DNA from: Arthrobacter sp. MMS18-M83
GTDB taxonomy: Bacteria > Actinomycetota > Actinomycetes > Actinomycetales > Micrococcaceae
Reading direction: 5' to 3'
DNA length: 64,000 bases
Assembly: GCF_026683955.1 (NCBI RefSeq)
Contig: NZ_CP113343.1
Span: forward strand, 930,001 to 994,000
Below are positions 38,624-47,516 of the stretch, piece by piece (the first letter of the stretch is position 1; each line of letters starts with the position of its first letter). The position numbers and the translations under genes were made by a program. The notes under the pieces are model-generated. The model made no database searches and had not been told where the DNA came from. It was given only the letters and a program-made list of their open reading frames with translations.

Positions 38624-39363
38624 TTACGGCAGCGGGGTGATGAGGCTGTTGTGCCACGTCAGACCGAGTGTTCCGGGAGTGGGTCCGTGGGGCTTTCCGT
38701 CGCTGTGCCAGATGATGACTGCCGCTTCGCGGTTGCCCAGACAACCGGAGACTGTGTTCGTTGCCGTCGCGGCACCGTTGGCGTCGGCGGTGAAGTTATT
38801 GGTGGTGCCCTGGCTGTCGCCCCAGGGGGTGAAGCGGCCCGGGCCCTGGACATCCAGGTGGACCACGAAGGTGCTGTAGGAGCCGTTGGGGACCAGGCCC
38901 GTCAAATGACTCACGGCGTTTTCACCGCCGGCGGTGCAGCTGAAGGACACCGTTCCGGCGGCTTTCTCCCATTGCCCCAGGGTGATATTGAGCGCCGAGC
39001 CGTCCGCTGCCACCAGCGCTGTCCCGGGGTCCGCGGCCTTGGCAGCCGGTACCGTTCCGGCAGCATGGGTGATGCCCTGCGGCCCGGAGCCGGCCGGGGC
39101 CCCGGGGAACTCTGGAACACCTGGGGATCGATCACGGAGCCAAGCTTGGATTCGTGGGAGAAAAAGTCCATGTGCAGCTGATAGGTTGCCTGCGCCGGGG
39201 CGGAGGACGCGGCCGTTGTGGGCGGAGCCGACGGCGAACCCTGTTGGGTGGTGGCTGCGCTGCAGCCGGCCAGCGCGGCCATGGTCACAATACCGGCGAG
39301 TGCTACCGGGCCACGGCGCAGGTGCCGCTTGAATCCTGACGTTAAACCTCTGTTGGTCATCAT
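38624..39363 (-). pseudogene. Small lipoprotein, frameshifted
   Basis: ATG 39,363 after AGGAGAG. The N-terminus (RGPVALAGIVTMAALAGC) is a lipoprotein signal with a lipobox, then a Ser/Thr/Pro linker and TYQLHMDFFSHESKLGSVID. Near 39,100, in the run GGGGCCCCGGGG, the frame is lost; the other frame continues EFPGAPAGSGPQGITHAAGT through NAVSHLTGLVPNGSYSTFVV to the TAA at 38,624. Together they form one ~245-residue extracytoplasmic lipoprotein. Function unknown; adjacent to lgt. Confidence 0.65.
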
Positions 39364-39796
39364 CTCTCCTGGACGTCGACATAAGGGGTGCGTTCCCCTC
39401 CATGAGCATGGCCGCACACCTGAACCACGTACACAACATACCGATCGTTCCGTCGTAGTACGGGCCCCCGCGGAAACCCCGCGACATGCCACTTTCTGCT
39501 GCATTCGGTAATGATCGTTCGCACGACACCGTTTGAGATCCTTCACGGACCAAGGAATAAAAGGGCTTGCCGTGCAACGGCTGCCGCGTACGCACCCTCG
39601 CAACGGGTACCGCCCTTCGCAATACACCAAATGTGCGAGGGCTTCGCGGCTTCTAACAGGCCAGGCCGCCATGGCCCTCGGCTGATTTTTGGTGAAATAT
39701 TCACGCTGGCGTCGGACCCTTCACTTTTTTACGAGCCTGTGTTTATCGGTCTTTGACCGCATCCGGTCTCCCCGGTACCGGCTGCGACCCTTGCGC
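39364..39796. other. Intergenic region between lipoprotein and HAD genes
   Basis: About 430 bases with no convincing gene. The forward frame at 39,511-39,756 has no coding character or ribosome site. It would hold the promoter of the lipoprotein gene and the terminator of the long operon ending at 39,797, but I cannot place either. Confidence 0.4.
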
Positions 39797-40480
39797 TCAG
39801 GTGCTTCTGCCGGCCAGGACGTCGGGAAGTTCGGTCAGGGTTGTGACCGTGTGGTCCGGTGGGGTGAAGTAGTCGGGGTAGCGTGCGCCGGCACGGTTGA
39901 TCCAGGCCGTTTGCAGGCCTGCTTTGGCTGCTCCGTGGATGTCCCAGGGGTGTACGGCGACCAGCAGCATCTGCGAAGGGGCGGTGTCGCTGGCCTGCGC
40001 GGCGTAGCCGTACGAGGCCGGGGCCGGTTTCCAGGCCGGGGCGTGTTCGACCGAGAGCAGGGCTTCGAACTCCCCGCGGATGCCGGCAGGTTCGAAGAGC
40101 TTCTCAGCGACCGTGGTGGAGCCGTTCGTCAGGGTGATCAGACGGTACCCGGCCTGTCGCAGTGCCCGGACACCGTCGGGGATCTCGGGGTGCAGGCCCA
40201 GCGCGGCCATGCCTGCCATGATGTGCTCCACGGCCTGGCCCGGCTCGCGGTTGAGGCCGGTGCCGGCGAGCAGGCCGCGCAGCGCCTCGGCCCCGATCTC
40301 GGCGAACGTGCCGTTGTCTCCGGCCACGGTGAGGGCGAATCCGTCTCTGAGGAGAGTGGCGAACCAGAGCTTGGCCAGGGCCGCGGGGGCGCCGACCTCC
40401 GTGAAGCGCTCCGTCATCGGCGACATGTCCGAAAGGGTTTCATTCACGTCAAAGACAATGACCAAGGGGTTCGTGCTCAC
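39797..40480 (-). CDS. HAD-family hydrolase (haloacid dehalogenase type II-like)
   Basis: 227 residues; GTG 40,480 after AAGGAGAACCTT. Motif I VIVFDVNETLSDM (Asp nucleophile near residue 9, with Asn in place of the usual Tyr/Gly), motif II LITLTNGSTTV (Thr/Ser), motif III Lys in PAWKPAPASY, motif IV in MLLVAVHPWDIHGAAKAG. Domains fit 2-haloacid dehalogenase-like HAD proteins, although phosphatase activity cannot be excluded. End of the long reverse-strand operon. Confidence 0.82.
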   Translation of the reverse strand: MSTNPLVIVFDVNETLSDMSPMTERFTEVGAPAALAKLWFATLLRDGFALTVAGDNGTFAEIGAEALRGLLAGTGLNREPGQAVEHIMAGMAALGLHPEIPDGVRALRQAGYRLITLTNGSTTVAEKLFEPAGIRGEFEALLSVEHAPAWKPAPASYGYAAQASDTAPSQMLLVAVHPWDIHGAAKAGLQTAWINRAGARYPDYFTPPDHTVTTLTELPDVLAGRST

Positions 40481-40587
40481 AAGGTTCTCCTTCAAAGCAT
40501 GGGGCCGGGGGTTCAAGGAACCGACTCTGTCGGATTCCCGGCCCGGATGGTAGGCGGCTGAACCGGTTACCGGGGGGCGGGTGCCGG

Positions 40588-40914
40588 TCAGCGCAGGTAG
40601 TCGGCGAATTCCTTTTCGAAGTACTGCTTGGGTCTGGCGCCGATGATGGAGATTTTTCGTTCGCCGTCTTTGAACAGGAACACGGACGGAATGGAGGTGA
40701 TCCCGAAGGCGCCGGCGGTTTCGGGGTTTTCATCGACGTTGACTTTCACAACGTCGATTTTGTCGGCGTATTCTTCGGCGAGCTGTTCCAGGACCGGGGA
40801 GAGCTTGGTGCAGGGTCCACACCAATCGGCCCAGAAATCCACGACGACGGGTTTGGCTGACTGCAGGACGTCGGCGTCGAATGAGGCGTCGGTGACCTCT
40901 TTGGTGGTTGTCAT
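40588..40914 (-). CDS. trxA: Thioredoxin
   Basis: 108 residues, classic thioredoxin: KPVVVDFWADWCGPCTKLSP with the WCGPC active site near residue 32, VVKVNVDENPETAGAFGI, and cis-Pro in ITSIPSVFLF. Cytosolic disulfide reductase. In this operon it could reduce the AhpD-like protein or the oxidised partners of metal/peroxide stress. Confidence 0.93.
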   Translation of the reverse strand: MTTTKEVTDASFDADVLQSAKPVVVDFWADWCGPCTKLSPVLEQLAEEYADKIDVVKVNVDENPETAGAFGITSIPSVFLFKDGERKISIIGARPKQYFEKEFADYLR

Positions 40915-40971
40915 GATTTTTTCCTTTCCTGAATGGCCTGATGTTGTTGTCCGGGCATGTTCCCGGTCTGA

Positions 40972-41922
40972 TCAGCGGGTCAGGCCTTTGTCCTTGAGCC
41001 AGGCTGCGGCTGCGTCGGCCGGGTTTTGTTTGGCGTTGCCGGAGACCTGTTCGTTGAGCCTGAGCAGGTCTCCGGTGGTCAGTGCGCGGGAGACCTTGTT
41101 GAGCACCTCGGCTGCTTTGGCGTCGACCCGGTCCGCCCGGACCAGGGGAACCACCTGCTGGGCGGCGAAGTTGTTCAAAGGATCCTCCAGGGTGAGCAGA
41201 TGGTTCTGGCTGATCAGCGGCGACGTGGTGAACACGTCGGCGGCCTGGATCGTGTCATCGAGCAGCGCTTTGACGGTGAGCGGACCCCCGCCGTCGCTGA
41301 AGGGGACGAACTGTTTGGGCACGCACCCGTACTTGGTTTTCAGGCCGGGCAGGCCCTGCGGACGGTCCTGTGCCTCCGGTGGCATGCCCAGGGCGATCCT
41401 GTCGCAGACACGGCCCAGGTCGGTGAGGGTTTTGAGCCCGTATTTCGCCGCGGTCGCTTCGGTGACGACGATGGAATCCTTGTCCTCGGCACTGGCCGCG
41501 TCCAGAACCGCGAGCCCTGCGGGAAGTTTTCCGGGAAGGGCTTTCATCACGTCTGCCGCGCTGACGGCGGCGGCGTTCTTGTCCGCGTAACGCAGCAGGT
41601 TGCCGCTGTAGTCCGGGACCAGGTCGATGGAGCCGTCCTGAAGGGCCCTGACATACACTTCGCGGGATCCGATACCGGGTTTGGTCGTCGCGTTGATGCC
41701 TGCCGCGTTCAGTGCACCGGCATAGATATTGGCCAGGGTCTCGCTCTCGGGGAAGTTCGCGGAGCCGACCACGAGCGGGCCGCCCTGGGCCGCGGTCCCG
41801 GTGGAGGCGTTGGACAGCGGGCTGCCGCCCGTGCCGCAGGATGCCAGGGCCAGGGTCAACAGGGTCCCGGCGGCCAGGACTGCCAGGCGGGCGACCGCCG
41901 GTCGGGGGTGCGGGGTATTCAT
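40972..41922 (-). CDS. ABC-transporter substrate-binding lipoprotein (glycine betaine/OpuBC-ProX type)
   Basis: 316 residues; ATG 41,922 gives a lipoprotein signal ending LALASCGT. The mature part has VVGSANFPESETLANIYAGA, GSREVYVRALQDGSIDLVPD and YSGNLLRYADK, the conserved start of OpuAC/ProX-type betaine-choline binding proteins. No permease or ATPase genes are nearby, so it must use another transporter or act alone as a scavenging or signalling lipoprotein. Between AhpD-like and thioredoxin genes. Confidence 0.85.
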   Translation of the reverse strand: MNTPHPRPAVARLAVLAAGTLLTLALASCGTGGSPLSNASTGTAAQGGPLVVGSANFPESETLANIYAGALNAAGINATTKPGIGSREVYVRALQDGSIDLVPDYSGNLLRYADKNAAAVSAADVMKALPGKLPAGLAVLDAASAEDKDSIVVTEATAAKYGLKTLTDLGRVCDRIALGMPPEAQDRPQGLPGLKTKYGCVPKQFVPFSDGGGPLTVKALLDDTIQAADVFTTSPLISQNHLLTLEDPLNNFAAQQVVPLVRADRVDAKAAEVLNKVSRALTTGDLLRLNEQVSGNAKQNPADAAAAWLKDKGLTR

Positions 41923-42027
41923 GGTGGTGCTCCTTCCCCGGCCGCAGGGGCGGCCGGTCTTGATCCAAGGGTCCATGCCGCCCGGCGGCGCGCTGCCGGC
42001 CGGTCCAGGGTTGGCGATTCCGGTTTC

Positions 42028-42576
42028 TCAGGCGGTCAGTGGTTCCGCGGACGGGAGGTCCAGGTCGGTGCGGGCGTAGTGGTTGAAGTAGTTGGTGAAC
42101 AGGTTCGCCGCGATATGGGCGAAGGCTTCGGCCAGTTCCGACTCGGTCCAGCCGGCTTCCAATGCTGCCTGCCAGAGGGCGTCGGAGACGTCGCCGGTTC
42201 GGGCGGCGGCCTGGCGTGCCACCTCGGTGATGGTCTCGAGTTTCGCATCGAAGTCTATTTCGCCGGCACGGATCGCGAGGATCTGTTCCTCCGTCAGCCC
42301 GGCTTTACGGCCGGAGACAGTGTGGGCGGCCTGGCAGTAGTCGCAGCCGTTCTGGTTGCCCACGGCCAGTGCGATGGCTTCCTTCGTGCGGGCGTCGAAG
42401 GTCCCGTGGGCGGCGATGGCCTGGGAAATGCCGTGGTAGGCGGCGATCACCACGGGTGAGTGGGCCATTTCGGCGTGGATGTTCAGCAGTTTGCCCATGC
42501 GTTTTTCCAGTTTCCCGGCGATCTCTTTGGATTCCTCGGGGGCGCTGGCGACGGTGTGGACGGGAATGCGGGCCAT
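42028..42576 (-). CDS. Carboxymuconolactone decarboxylase/AhpD-like protein
   Basis: 182 residues. The AhpD motif NQNGCDYCQAAHTVSGRKAG near residue 80 contains the CxxC pair and His of alkylhydroperoxidase D-type proteins. N-terminal HAEMAHSPVVIAAYHGI and the helical C-terminus fit a two-helix repeat fold. Probable thiol peroxidase or partner, fitting the adjacent thioredoxin. Confidence 0.85.
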   Translation of the reverse strand: MARIPVHTVASAPEESKEIAGKLEKRMGKLLNIHAEMAHSPVVIAAYHGISQAIAAHGTFDARTKEAIALAVGNQNGCDYCQAAHTVSGRKAGLTEEQILAIRAGEIDFDAKLETITEVARQAAARTGDVSDALWQAALEAGWTESELAEAFAHIAANLFTNYFNHYARTDLDLPSAEPLTA

Positions 42577-42664
42577 GGTGTCTCCTTCTGTTGGTTCATC
42601 GATGCTGTGGCTGGTTCACGGTGCGTTGGTCCCGGGCGGCAGGATGGTTCGGGGCCGGTTCTGC

Positions 42665-43546
42665 TCAAGACCGGATCCTGTCCGCTGCCAGTGTGGTCGG
42701 GTTGCCGGGGACTTCCGTGGACGTGCCGCACAGGGGTTTGCTGGCGGTGATCAGGGTGTAGCCGATGGCTCCGGCGTCCACTGCCCGGCGCACGGCCGCA
42801 AGGTAGGGGCGGATGGCGGCGGGGTCGGCGTTCGCTGCCTCCAGGAGGGTTGGGGCGGTCATGGCCAGCGCGTTGAGGCGGGCCTCGATCCGGTCCAGCA
42901 TGCCGGCCAGGGCATGGTTGTGGTCTTCGATCCGCTCCACCACCAGCCCGGCGCCGGTGAGCAGCGCACCGTAGTCCGCGGTGCTGCGGGCATCGGCGAT
43001 GCAGGCGATCCATGAGGTGAGCGTGCGCAGCTCCGGCGGAAGGACGCCCGTGACGGTGACGTCCGTGATGCCGGCCCGGCCCCCGGGTGCCAGGACACGT
43101 GCGAATTCGCGGGCGGCCTGTTCCTTGTCGGGGAAGGTGCAGAACGCGCATTCGCAGATCAGCGCATCGAACGTGCGGTCCGGGAAGGGGAGGTTTTCGG
43201 CGTCGGCGAGGGTGAACGACACGGACCCGCCCAGGCCGGCTTCGGCGGCCGCGCCGGTGGCCTGGTTGATTTGCCGGGCGCCGAGGTCCACACCGTGGAC
43301 GGTGCACCCGTGTTCGGTGGCCAGGAGCAGCGCGCTGGCGCCCCGCCCGGAGGCCACATCAAGAACGACAGAGGATGCGGCCAGGTCCAGGGCCCGGGCG
43401 AGGCGGCGGGTGAGCCCGGCGCCGCCCGGATGATAACTTTCCCCCAGAAGCAGGGTGACCGCGTCTGCCCCGTAACCGGCCGCGCAGCAGGCCTTGACCA
43501 CCTCGGCATTGACTTCCCGGGCATTTACGGGAATATCGGTGGTCAT
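42665..43546 (-). CDS. Class I SAM-dependent methyltransferase coupled to radical SAM enzyme
   Basis: 293 residues; ATG overlaps the radical SAM stop (ATGA). Motif I VVLDVASGRGASALLLA near residue 60, then VHGVDLGARQINQA and ADAENLPFPDRTFDALIC. Unusually Cys-rich: KACCAAGYG near residue 20, CECAFCTF near 140, and WIACIADA, so a metal(loid) or thiol substrate, or an Fe-S-linked partner, is plausible. Arsenite methyltransferases share a Cys-rich pattern but the spacing differs. Substrate unknown. Confidence 0.8.
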   Translation of the reverse strand: MTTDIPVNAREVNAEVVKACCAAGYGADAVTLLLGESYHPGGAGLTRRLARALDLAASSVVLDVASGRGASALLLATEHGCTVHGVDLGARQINQATGAAAEAGLGGSVSFTLADAENLPFPDRTFDALICECAFCTFPDKEQAAREFARVLAPGGRAGITDVTVTGVLPPELRTLTSWIACIADARSTADYGALLTGAGLVVERIEDHNHALAGMLDRIEARLNALAMTAPTLLEAANADPAAIRPYLAAVRRAVDAGAIGYTLITASKPLCGTSTEVPGNPTTLAADRIRS

Positions 43547-45153
43547 CGTCGCACCGCCGGCATACCCAGATTCGTCTGCCCGGTACCCGAGGTTTCCCCG
43601 CTGCTCAAGGCGGCCCCGGAGGGGCTGCCTGCGGCGGTTTTGGACCCGTAGACGGTGGGGGCGAGGAGGTTCTGGATGCCGGCGGCGTTGGGGGCGACGT
43701 CGGCGACCTGGACGCCGGACATCGCGGAGCGGACCTGTTCGCGGTAGCCGACGGAGTTGTAGGCGCAGAACGGGATGAGCCGGCCGTCGGGGGTGATTTC
43801 CTCCACGCAGCACTTCATGAGTTGTTTCACGTTCAGGGTGTAGGGGTCCTGGAAGTCCTGGATGACGATCATGAACGCCTTGTCGTTGAGGTCCTTGACC
43901 GCGGCCGGAAGGTCGATCCCGCAGCTGGCGCACTCCAGTTCCGCGGTCGCGGCGGCCAGGGACCGTGCGGTGGTCTCCGACCCCATCCCGGCCGAGGCGC
44001 TCCACAGGGTTTCGAGTGCGGCCCGGACCCGCGGGTCGGGCATGACCCGGTTGGTGACGTAGTCCAGGTAGTCGTCCAGGTCGATCAGCCGCGGGATGGG
44101 CACCACCGTGGTCCTGTCTTCTGTCTTGTCGACGAGCAGGTAGGTGATGGAGCGGCAGGTGGGGAAACAGCACGGGACGGGGAAGAAATCGTCCTTGACG
44201 AACCAGTCCGGGCACTGGCCGGTGAGGAATCCGATGACGTCGGGGTTGGTCAGCCGGGTCAGCGGGTCGAATTCGATGTGCCGGCCGGAGTGGGTGACGG
44301 GCTGGAACGCAACGGAGCGGACGGCGGGGTGCTCGATGCCGTACCGGACGATGTCGCCGACCTCGTGTTCGTTCAGGCCCCGTTCGATGGCCGCGACCAG
44401 GGTGACGGACAGGCCGGCGTCGGCGCAGTTGTCCAGGGCGCGGCGTTTGCGTTCACGCAGGTCCTTGCCGCGGATCTGCAGGTGGGTGCGTTCGTTGAAC
44501 CCGTCGAATTGGAGGTAGATGTTCACGCTCTTGCCCGGGGTCCGGTTGCGTTCTCCCAGGGCCTGGACGAATTTGCGGTCGGTGGCCAGGCGGATGCCGT
44601 TGGTGTTCAGGTTCACCGTGTTGATGGGGCGTTGCTGGGCCAGATCGATGAAGTCAAGGATGTTCTTGTGGATCGTCGGTTCCCCGCCGGAGAACATCAC
44701 CACTTCCGGTTCGCCCTCGGCCTCGACGAACACGTCGAGCATCCTGGCACACTGCTCGAGGGTGATGGAGTACCCGTCGGGCTGGTGGCCGGAATCGGCG
44801 AAGCAGATCGGGCAGTCGAGGTTGCAGTTGGTGTTGACCTCGATCACGCCCAGACAGGCGTGTTGCTTGTGGGCCGGGCAGAGCCCGCAGTCGGTGGGGC
44901 AGCCGTCCACGATTTCGGTCTGGGTGGTCAGGGGCAGGGTGCCGGGTTTGTTGTATTTGGCGGAGGCCAGGTAGGCGTCGGCGTCGCTGTAGACGAGGGC
45001 CTCGAACTCACCATGCTCCCGGCAGCGCTTGCGCAGGTACACCTTCGCGTCGCGGATGTTCACCTCTGCGTCCAGAACCACCTTGCACACCGGGCAGATG
45101 CTTTTGGTGTATTCGATGAAGACTTCATTGCGTGTGGTGCGTTCGATGCTCAT
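43543..45153 (-). CDS. Radical SAM enzyme of the MJ0619/tetraether-synthase (Tes)-like type
   Basis: 536 residues; ATG 45,153 overlaps the MerT-like stop. An N-terminal rubredoxin-like site (SICPVCKVVL...RCREHGEFEA) and CPTDCGLCPAHKQ precede the radical SAM cluster motif NCNLDCPICFA (CX3CX2C) near residue 110. A TIM-barrel with GGEPTIHK follows. C-terminal auxiliary Cys: VPCCFPTC, ECASCGID and MKCCVEEI plus DGRLIPFCAYN. This order matches MJ0619/Tes-like enzymes that couple lipid chains or add methyl(ene) groups. The substrate here is unknown. Confidence 0.82.
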   Translation of the reverse strand: MSIERTTRNEVFIEYTKSICPVCKVVLDAEVNIRDAKVYLRKRCREHGEFEALVYSDADAYLASAKYNKPGTLPLTTQTEIVDGCPTDCGLCPAHKQHACLGVIEVNTNCNLDCPICFADSGHQPDGYSITLEQCARMLDVFVEAEGEPEVVMFSGGEPTIHKNILDFIDLAQQRPINTVNLNTNGIRLATDRKFVQALGERNRTPGKSVNIYLQFDGFNERTHLQIRGKDLRERKRRALDNCADAGLSVTLVAAIERGLNEHEVGDIVRYGIEHPAVRSVAFQPVTHSGRHIEFDPLTRLTNPDVIGFLTGQCPDWFVKDDFFPVPCCFPTCRSITYLLVDKTEDRTTVVPIPRLIDLDDYLDYVTNRVMPDPRVRAALETLWSASAGMGSETTARSLAAATAELECASCGIDLPAAVKDLNDKAFMIVIQDFQDPYTLNVKQLMKCCVEEITPDGRLIPFCAYNSVGYREQVRSAMSGVQVADVAPNAAGIQNLLAPTVYGSKTAAGSPSGAALSSGETSGTGQTNLGMPAVRR

Positions 45154-45653
45154 GAGGCGAAGTGTCCTAACCAGGTCGTGAACCAGTAAAGGCAAACATA
45201 AGTGGCCACGCCGGTGAGGCCGGCCGCAGCGATGCGTTTCCACGCGCTTTTGACCCCTGCGACCGTGCAGGCTTTCCGGCGGTGCAGAACCCACCAGACC
45301 AGAGCACCGGTGACCGCGAGTCCGGCCAGCCGGAACGCCCAGTTCCAATGGTCGTAAAGGTCATTGGCCAGGGTGAAGGCGGTCGCGGCGCTGATCGCCC
45401 CGATCAGGGCCAGCACCGTGGGCCCGACGCAGCACAGGATCGCCGTCACACCCCCGGCCACACCGGCCCACCACCATCCCGGGCCACCGGACCCACTCTC
45501 GCGGCCGGGGCCGGGGCCAGTCCTGGTGCCGGTCTGCCCTTTCCGCCCATCGGCCTGCTTGGGGTCCGTTTGCTTGATGTGCCGTACCGGGGCCTCCTTC
45601 GACGCTGACTTTAGGTCGTTAATGCCGATGCCATCCGATTCGGTGCCGTTCAT
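45150..45653 (-). CDS. MerT-like mercuric-ion transport protein
   Basis: 167 residues; overlaps both neighbours by four bases. A disordered Gly/Arg/Gly-rich N-terminus (45 residues longer than MerT) is followed by a helix with vicinal Cys (VTAILCCVGPTVLALIGAIS near residue 70), a second helix (FRLAGLAVTGALVWWVLHRR) and a cytosolic-loop Cys (RRKACTVAG), then a third helix (GVATYVCLYWF). This is the MerT/MerC-type layout that hands metal across the membrane. In this operon the metal and partner are not proven. Confidence 0.75.
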   Translation of the reverse strand: MNGTESDGIGINDLKSASKEAPVRHIKQTDPKQADGRKGQTGTRTGPGPGRESGSGGPGWWWAGVAGGVTAILCCVGPTVLALIGAISAATAFTLANDLYDHWNWAFRLAGLAVTGALVWWVLHRRKACTVAGVKSAWKRIAAAGLTGVATYVCLYWFTTWLGHFAS

Positions 45654-45991
45654 GCCGGGTCTTCGCGGATGAGGATCCCGGCGGCCGGGTCGAAGGCGAC
45701 CATGTTCCTGATCTTCCGGGCCAGCGGGGACGGTGTGGGGTAGGCCCAGGCGGCGTTGCTGATCCGGTGCCCGTCCACCTGGACGTGGTAGTAGCGGGCG
45801 ATGCCCTTCCAGTAGCACAGGGTCCGCACCCAGCTCTTTTCCAGGACGCTATCGTCCACTGTTTCGCGCGGGAAGTAGTGGTTTCCTTCCAGGAACACGG
45901 TTCTCTCCGCACGGGCCAAGACGGTCCCTGCGTAGCTTGCGGTGACCGTCGTGGCCGCGGGCCCGGCCGCGTTCGGGTGTGTCGTGCTCAT
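45650..45991 (-). CDS. DUF427 protein
   Basis: 113 residues. Family pattern: VLARAERTVFLEGNHYFP, CYWKGIARYYHVQVDG, AAWAYPTPSPLARKIRN, including CYWKG (a PCPYKG/CxWKG-type motif). DUF427 is a small beta-barrel family of unknown function. Overlaps the Crp/Fnr stop and the MerT-like start by four bases. Two more DUF427 genes lie at 52,837 and 55,035 in the same transposon. Confidence 0.85.
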   Translation of the reverse strand: MSTTHPNAAGPAATTVTASYAGTVLARAERTVFLEGNHYFPRETVDDSVLEKSWVRTLCYWKGIARYYHVQVDGHRISNAAWAYPTPSPLARKIRNMVAFDPAAGILIREDPA

Positions 45992-46782
45992 TGGGTGCTC
46001 CGTGCCATGGTTCTGAGGGCCGCGGTGTTCTGGAGGCTGATCCGCCCCCGGCCCTGCCTGATGATGCCGCGGGCGGCCATTTCGGCGAGGATCCTGCTGG
46101 TAGCCTCCCGGGTGGCCCCGAGCAGCCCGGCGATCTGTTCATGGGTCAGCCGGATCTGTCGTCCGTGCCCGAAGCGTCCGGCCGGTGCGGTTTCGGCGAG
46201 GCTCAGGAGGGTCGAGGCGACCCGGGCCGCCAGCGGCCGCAGGGCCAGATCGGTGAGGCGTTCCTCGAGCCGGGCTACCTGTTCGCCGAGCAGGCGGGAA
46301 ATCCTGATCGCGATCCGCGGGTCCGAGAGCAGGAAATGCTCCACATCGATCGAATCGAGCCGGCAGATCGCCGAGTCCTCGATCGCCTCGGCGTAGTTGT
46401 CATACATCCGCTGACCGAGCAGTGTCATCTCCCCGAACACGGCACCGGGTTCCAGGATGGCCATCGTCAGGGCCTTGCCATCCTCCGTGACACGGAACAC
46501 CCGGACCCGGCCGCTCTTGAGGATGAACAGGGCGGTCACCGGCTGGGCCTGGCTGAACACGAGTTCCCCACGGCGGAACATCCGGGCCGGGGCCATCAGA
46601 TCCATCGCCTGGATTTCAGCCTCGGTGAGGTCCGCGAACAAGTCCACCTCGTTCAGGCAACTGAACCCATCGGATAGGCCGAAAGCCGGGGAGAGCGGAG
46701 AAACGTCACGCTCCTGCGGGGACCAAGGGCGGCGGTCGCCGGTCAGCGCCGACGCCACATCCTCGCCGCAGTCTTCGTTCAC
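45988..46782 (-). CDS. Crp/Fnr-family transcriptional regulator
   Basis: 264 residues; GTG 46,782 overlaps the preceding stop (GTGA). Cyclic-nucleotide-binding-type domain (30-150, FRRGELVFSQAQPVTALFIL, FGEMTLL) and C-terminal wHTH (RQIRLTHEQIAGLLGATREA and TSRILAEMAARGII). A few Cys lie at the N-terminus (Cys5, Cys34), but not the four-Cys Fnr cluster. The recognition helix TREATSRIL is Crp-like. The palindrome at 47,302-47,325 upstream of the operon is a candidate target, giving autoregulation. Confidence 0.88.
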   Translation of the reverse strand: MNEDCGEDVASALTGDRRPWSPQERDVSPLSPAFGLSDGFSCLNEVDLFADLTEAEIQAMDLMAPARMFRRGELVFSQAQPVTALFILKSGRVRVFRVTEDGKALTMAILEPGAVFGEMTLLGQRMYDNYAEAIEDSAICRLDSIDVEHFLLSDPRIAIRISRLLGEQVARLEERLTDLALRPLAARVASTLLSLAETAPAGRFGHGRQIRLTHEQIAGLLGATREATSRILAEMAARGIIRQGRGRISLQNTAALRTMARSTQ

Positions 46783-47237
46783 GCCCGGACCTTCAGGATC
46801 CGCACCGCGACCACGGCCAGGAGCACGCCGTAGATCATGTGGCCCATCAGCGACAACATAACCGTCAGATTGAAGGTGAGCAACGGCATGCCCAGCATCA
46901 TCGGCATGATCAGCAACGGTCCGATGATCCACAGAAGAACCCCATACACCAAGCCCGTCACCGTGGCCCGGCCGTAGGAGGCGAGGAAACGGCCGGCGAA
47001 GAACAGGGTCAGCACCAGACCGTAGGCGATGGAGATTACCAGGTGGATCCCCCAACCGACCCAAGGCGACTGGGAGCCGACCATGGACGCAATCATGCCC
47101 ATCATTCCCATCATGGTCATGAGCATCCCGAACACGATGCCGCCGGCCAGACCACCGGCCACACCGGCGATGGCCCGCCGCCCAAGAGGAGTTGCAAGCA
47201 CGTTCGGGCGGTGTGCTGCGCTTGATGAAGTGGACAT
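46779..47237 (-). CDS. Small four-to-five-helix membrane protein leading the operon
   Basis: 152 residues from ATG 47,237. Helices include Met-rich GGIVFGMLMTMMGMMGMIAS, GIHLVISIAYGLVLTLFFAG and LLIMPMMLGMPLLTFN, with many methionines, suggesting copper or other soft-metal handling, although this is only composition. First gene of a six-gene run with 4-bp overlaps. No family recognised. Confidence 0.6.
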   Translation of the reverse strand: MSTSSSAAHRPNVLATPLGRRAIAGVAGGLAGGIVFGMLMTMMGMMGMIASMVGSQSPWVGWGIHLVISIAYGLVLTLFFAGRFLASYGRATVTGLVYGVLLWIIGPLLIMPMMLGMPLLTFNLTVMLSLMGHMIYGVLLAVVAVRILKVRA

Positions 47238-47301
47238 CAGGTCCTGCCTTTCCTTGGAGAATACTGCCGACACCTGAAATCTAGGGCTCCCGCTGAAGCA
47301 T

Positions 47302-47325
47302 GTTCTGTGCGCCAGCACACAGAAC
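47302..47325. promoter_or_regulatory. Candidate Crp/Fnr operator upstream of the six-gene operon
   Basis: GTTCTGTG, eight bases, CACAGAAC, a perfect 8-bp dyad 65-88 bases before the operon's first start. Spacing and size suit a dimeric Crp/Fnr-type protein such as the one encoded in the operon. Confidence 0.55.
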
Positions 47326-47516
47326 GACCGGAAAGAAACATCTTTCCCTAACCCTCCCGGTCGCGGTGGGACACCCGTACCGCACGAAATCCCGGACCTG
47401 AGTGAATATCCCGATCGGGTGCAACGGACCTCTGGACCGCTTCCGTCAGCGCAATCGTTCGTGAAAGCCTGCGGGTCGCTCACGAATGCGTCGCAGCAGC
47501 CGTGGGAGCAGAAGGA

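Noticed and set aside
42665..43546. Calling the methyltransferase an arsenite methyltransferase (ArsM)
   Set aside because: Cys are present but not in the ArsM spacing, and no ars genes are nearby.
46783..47064. N-terminal extension of the Crp/Fnr protein
   Set aside because: Antisense-like composition overlapping the membrane protein gene; GTG 46,782 with GTGA overlap is better.
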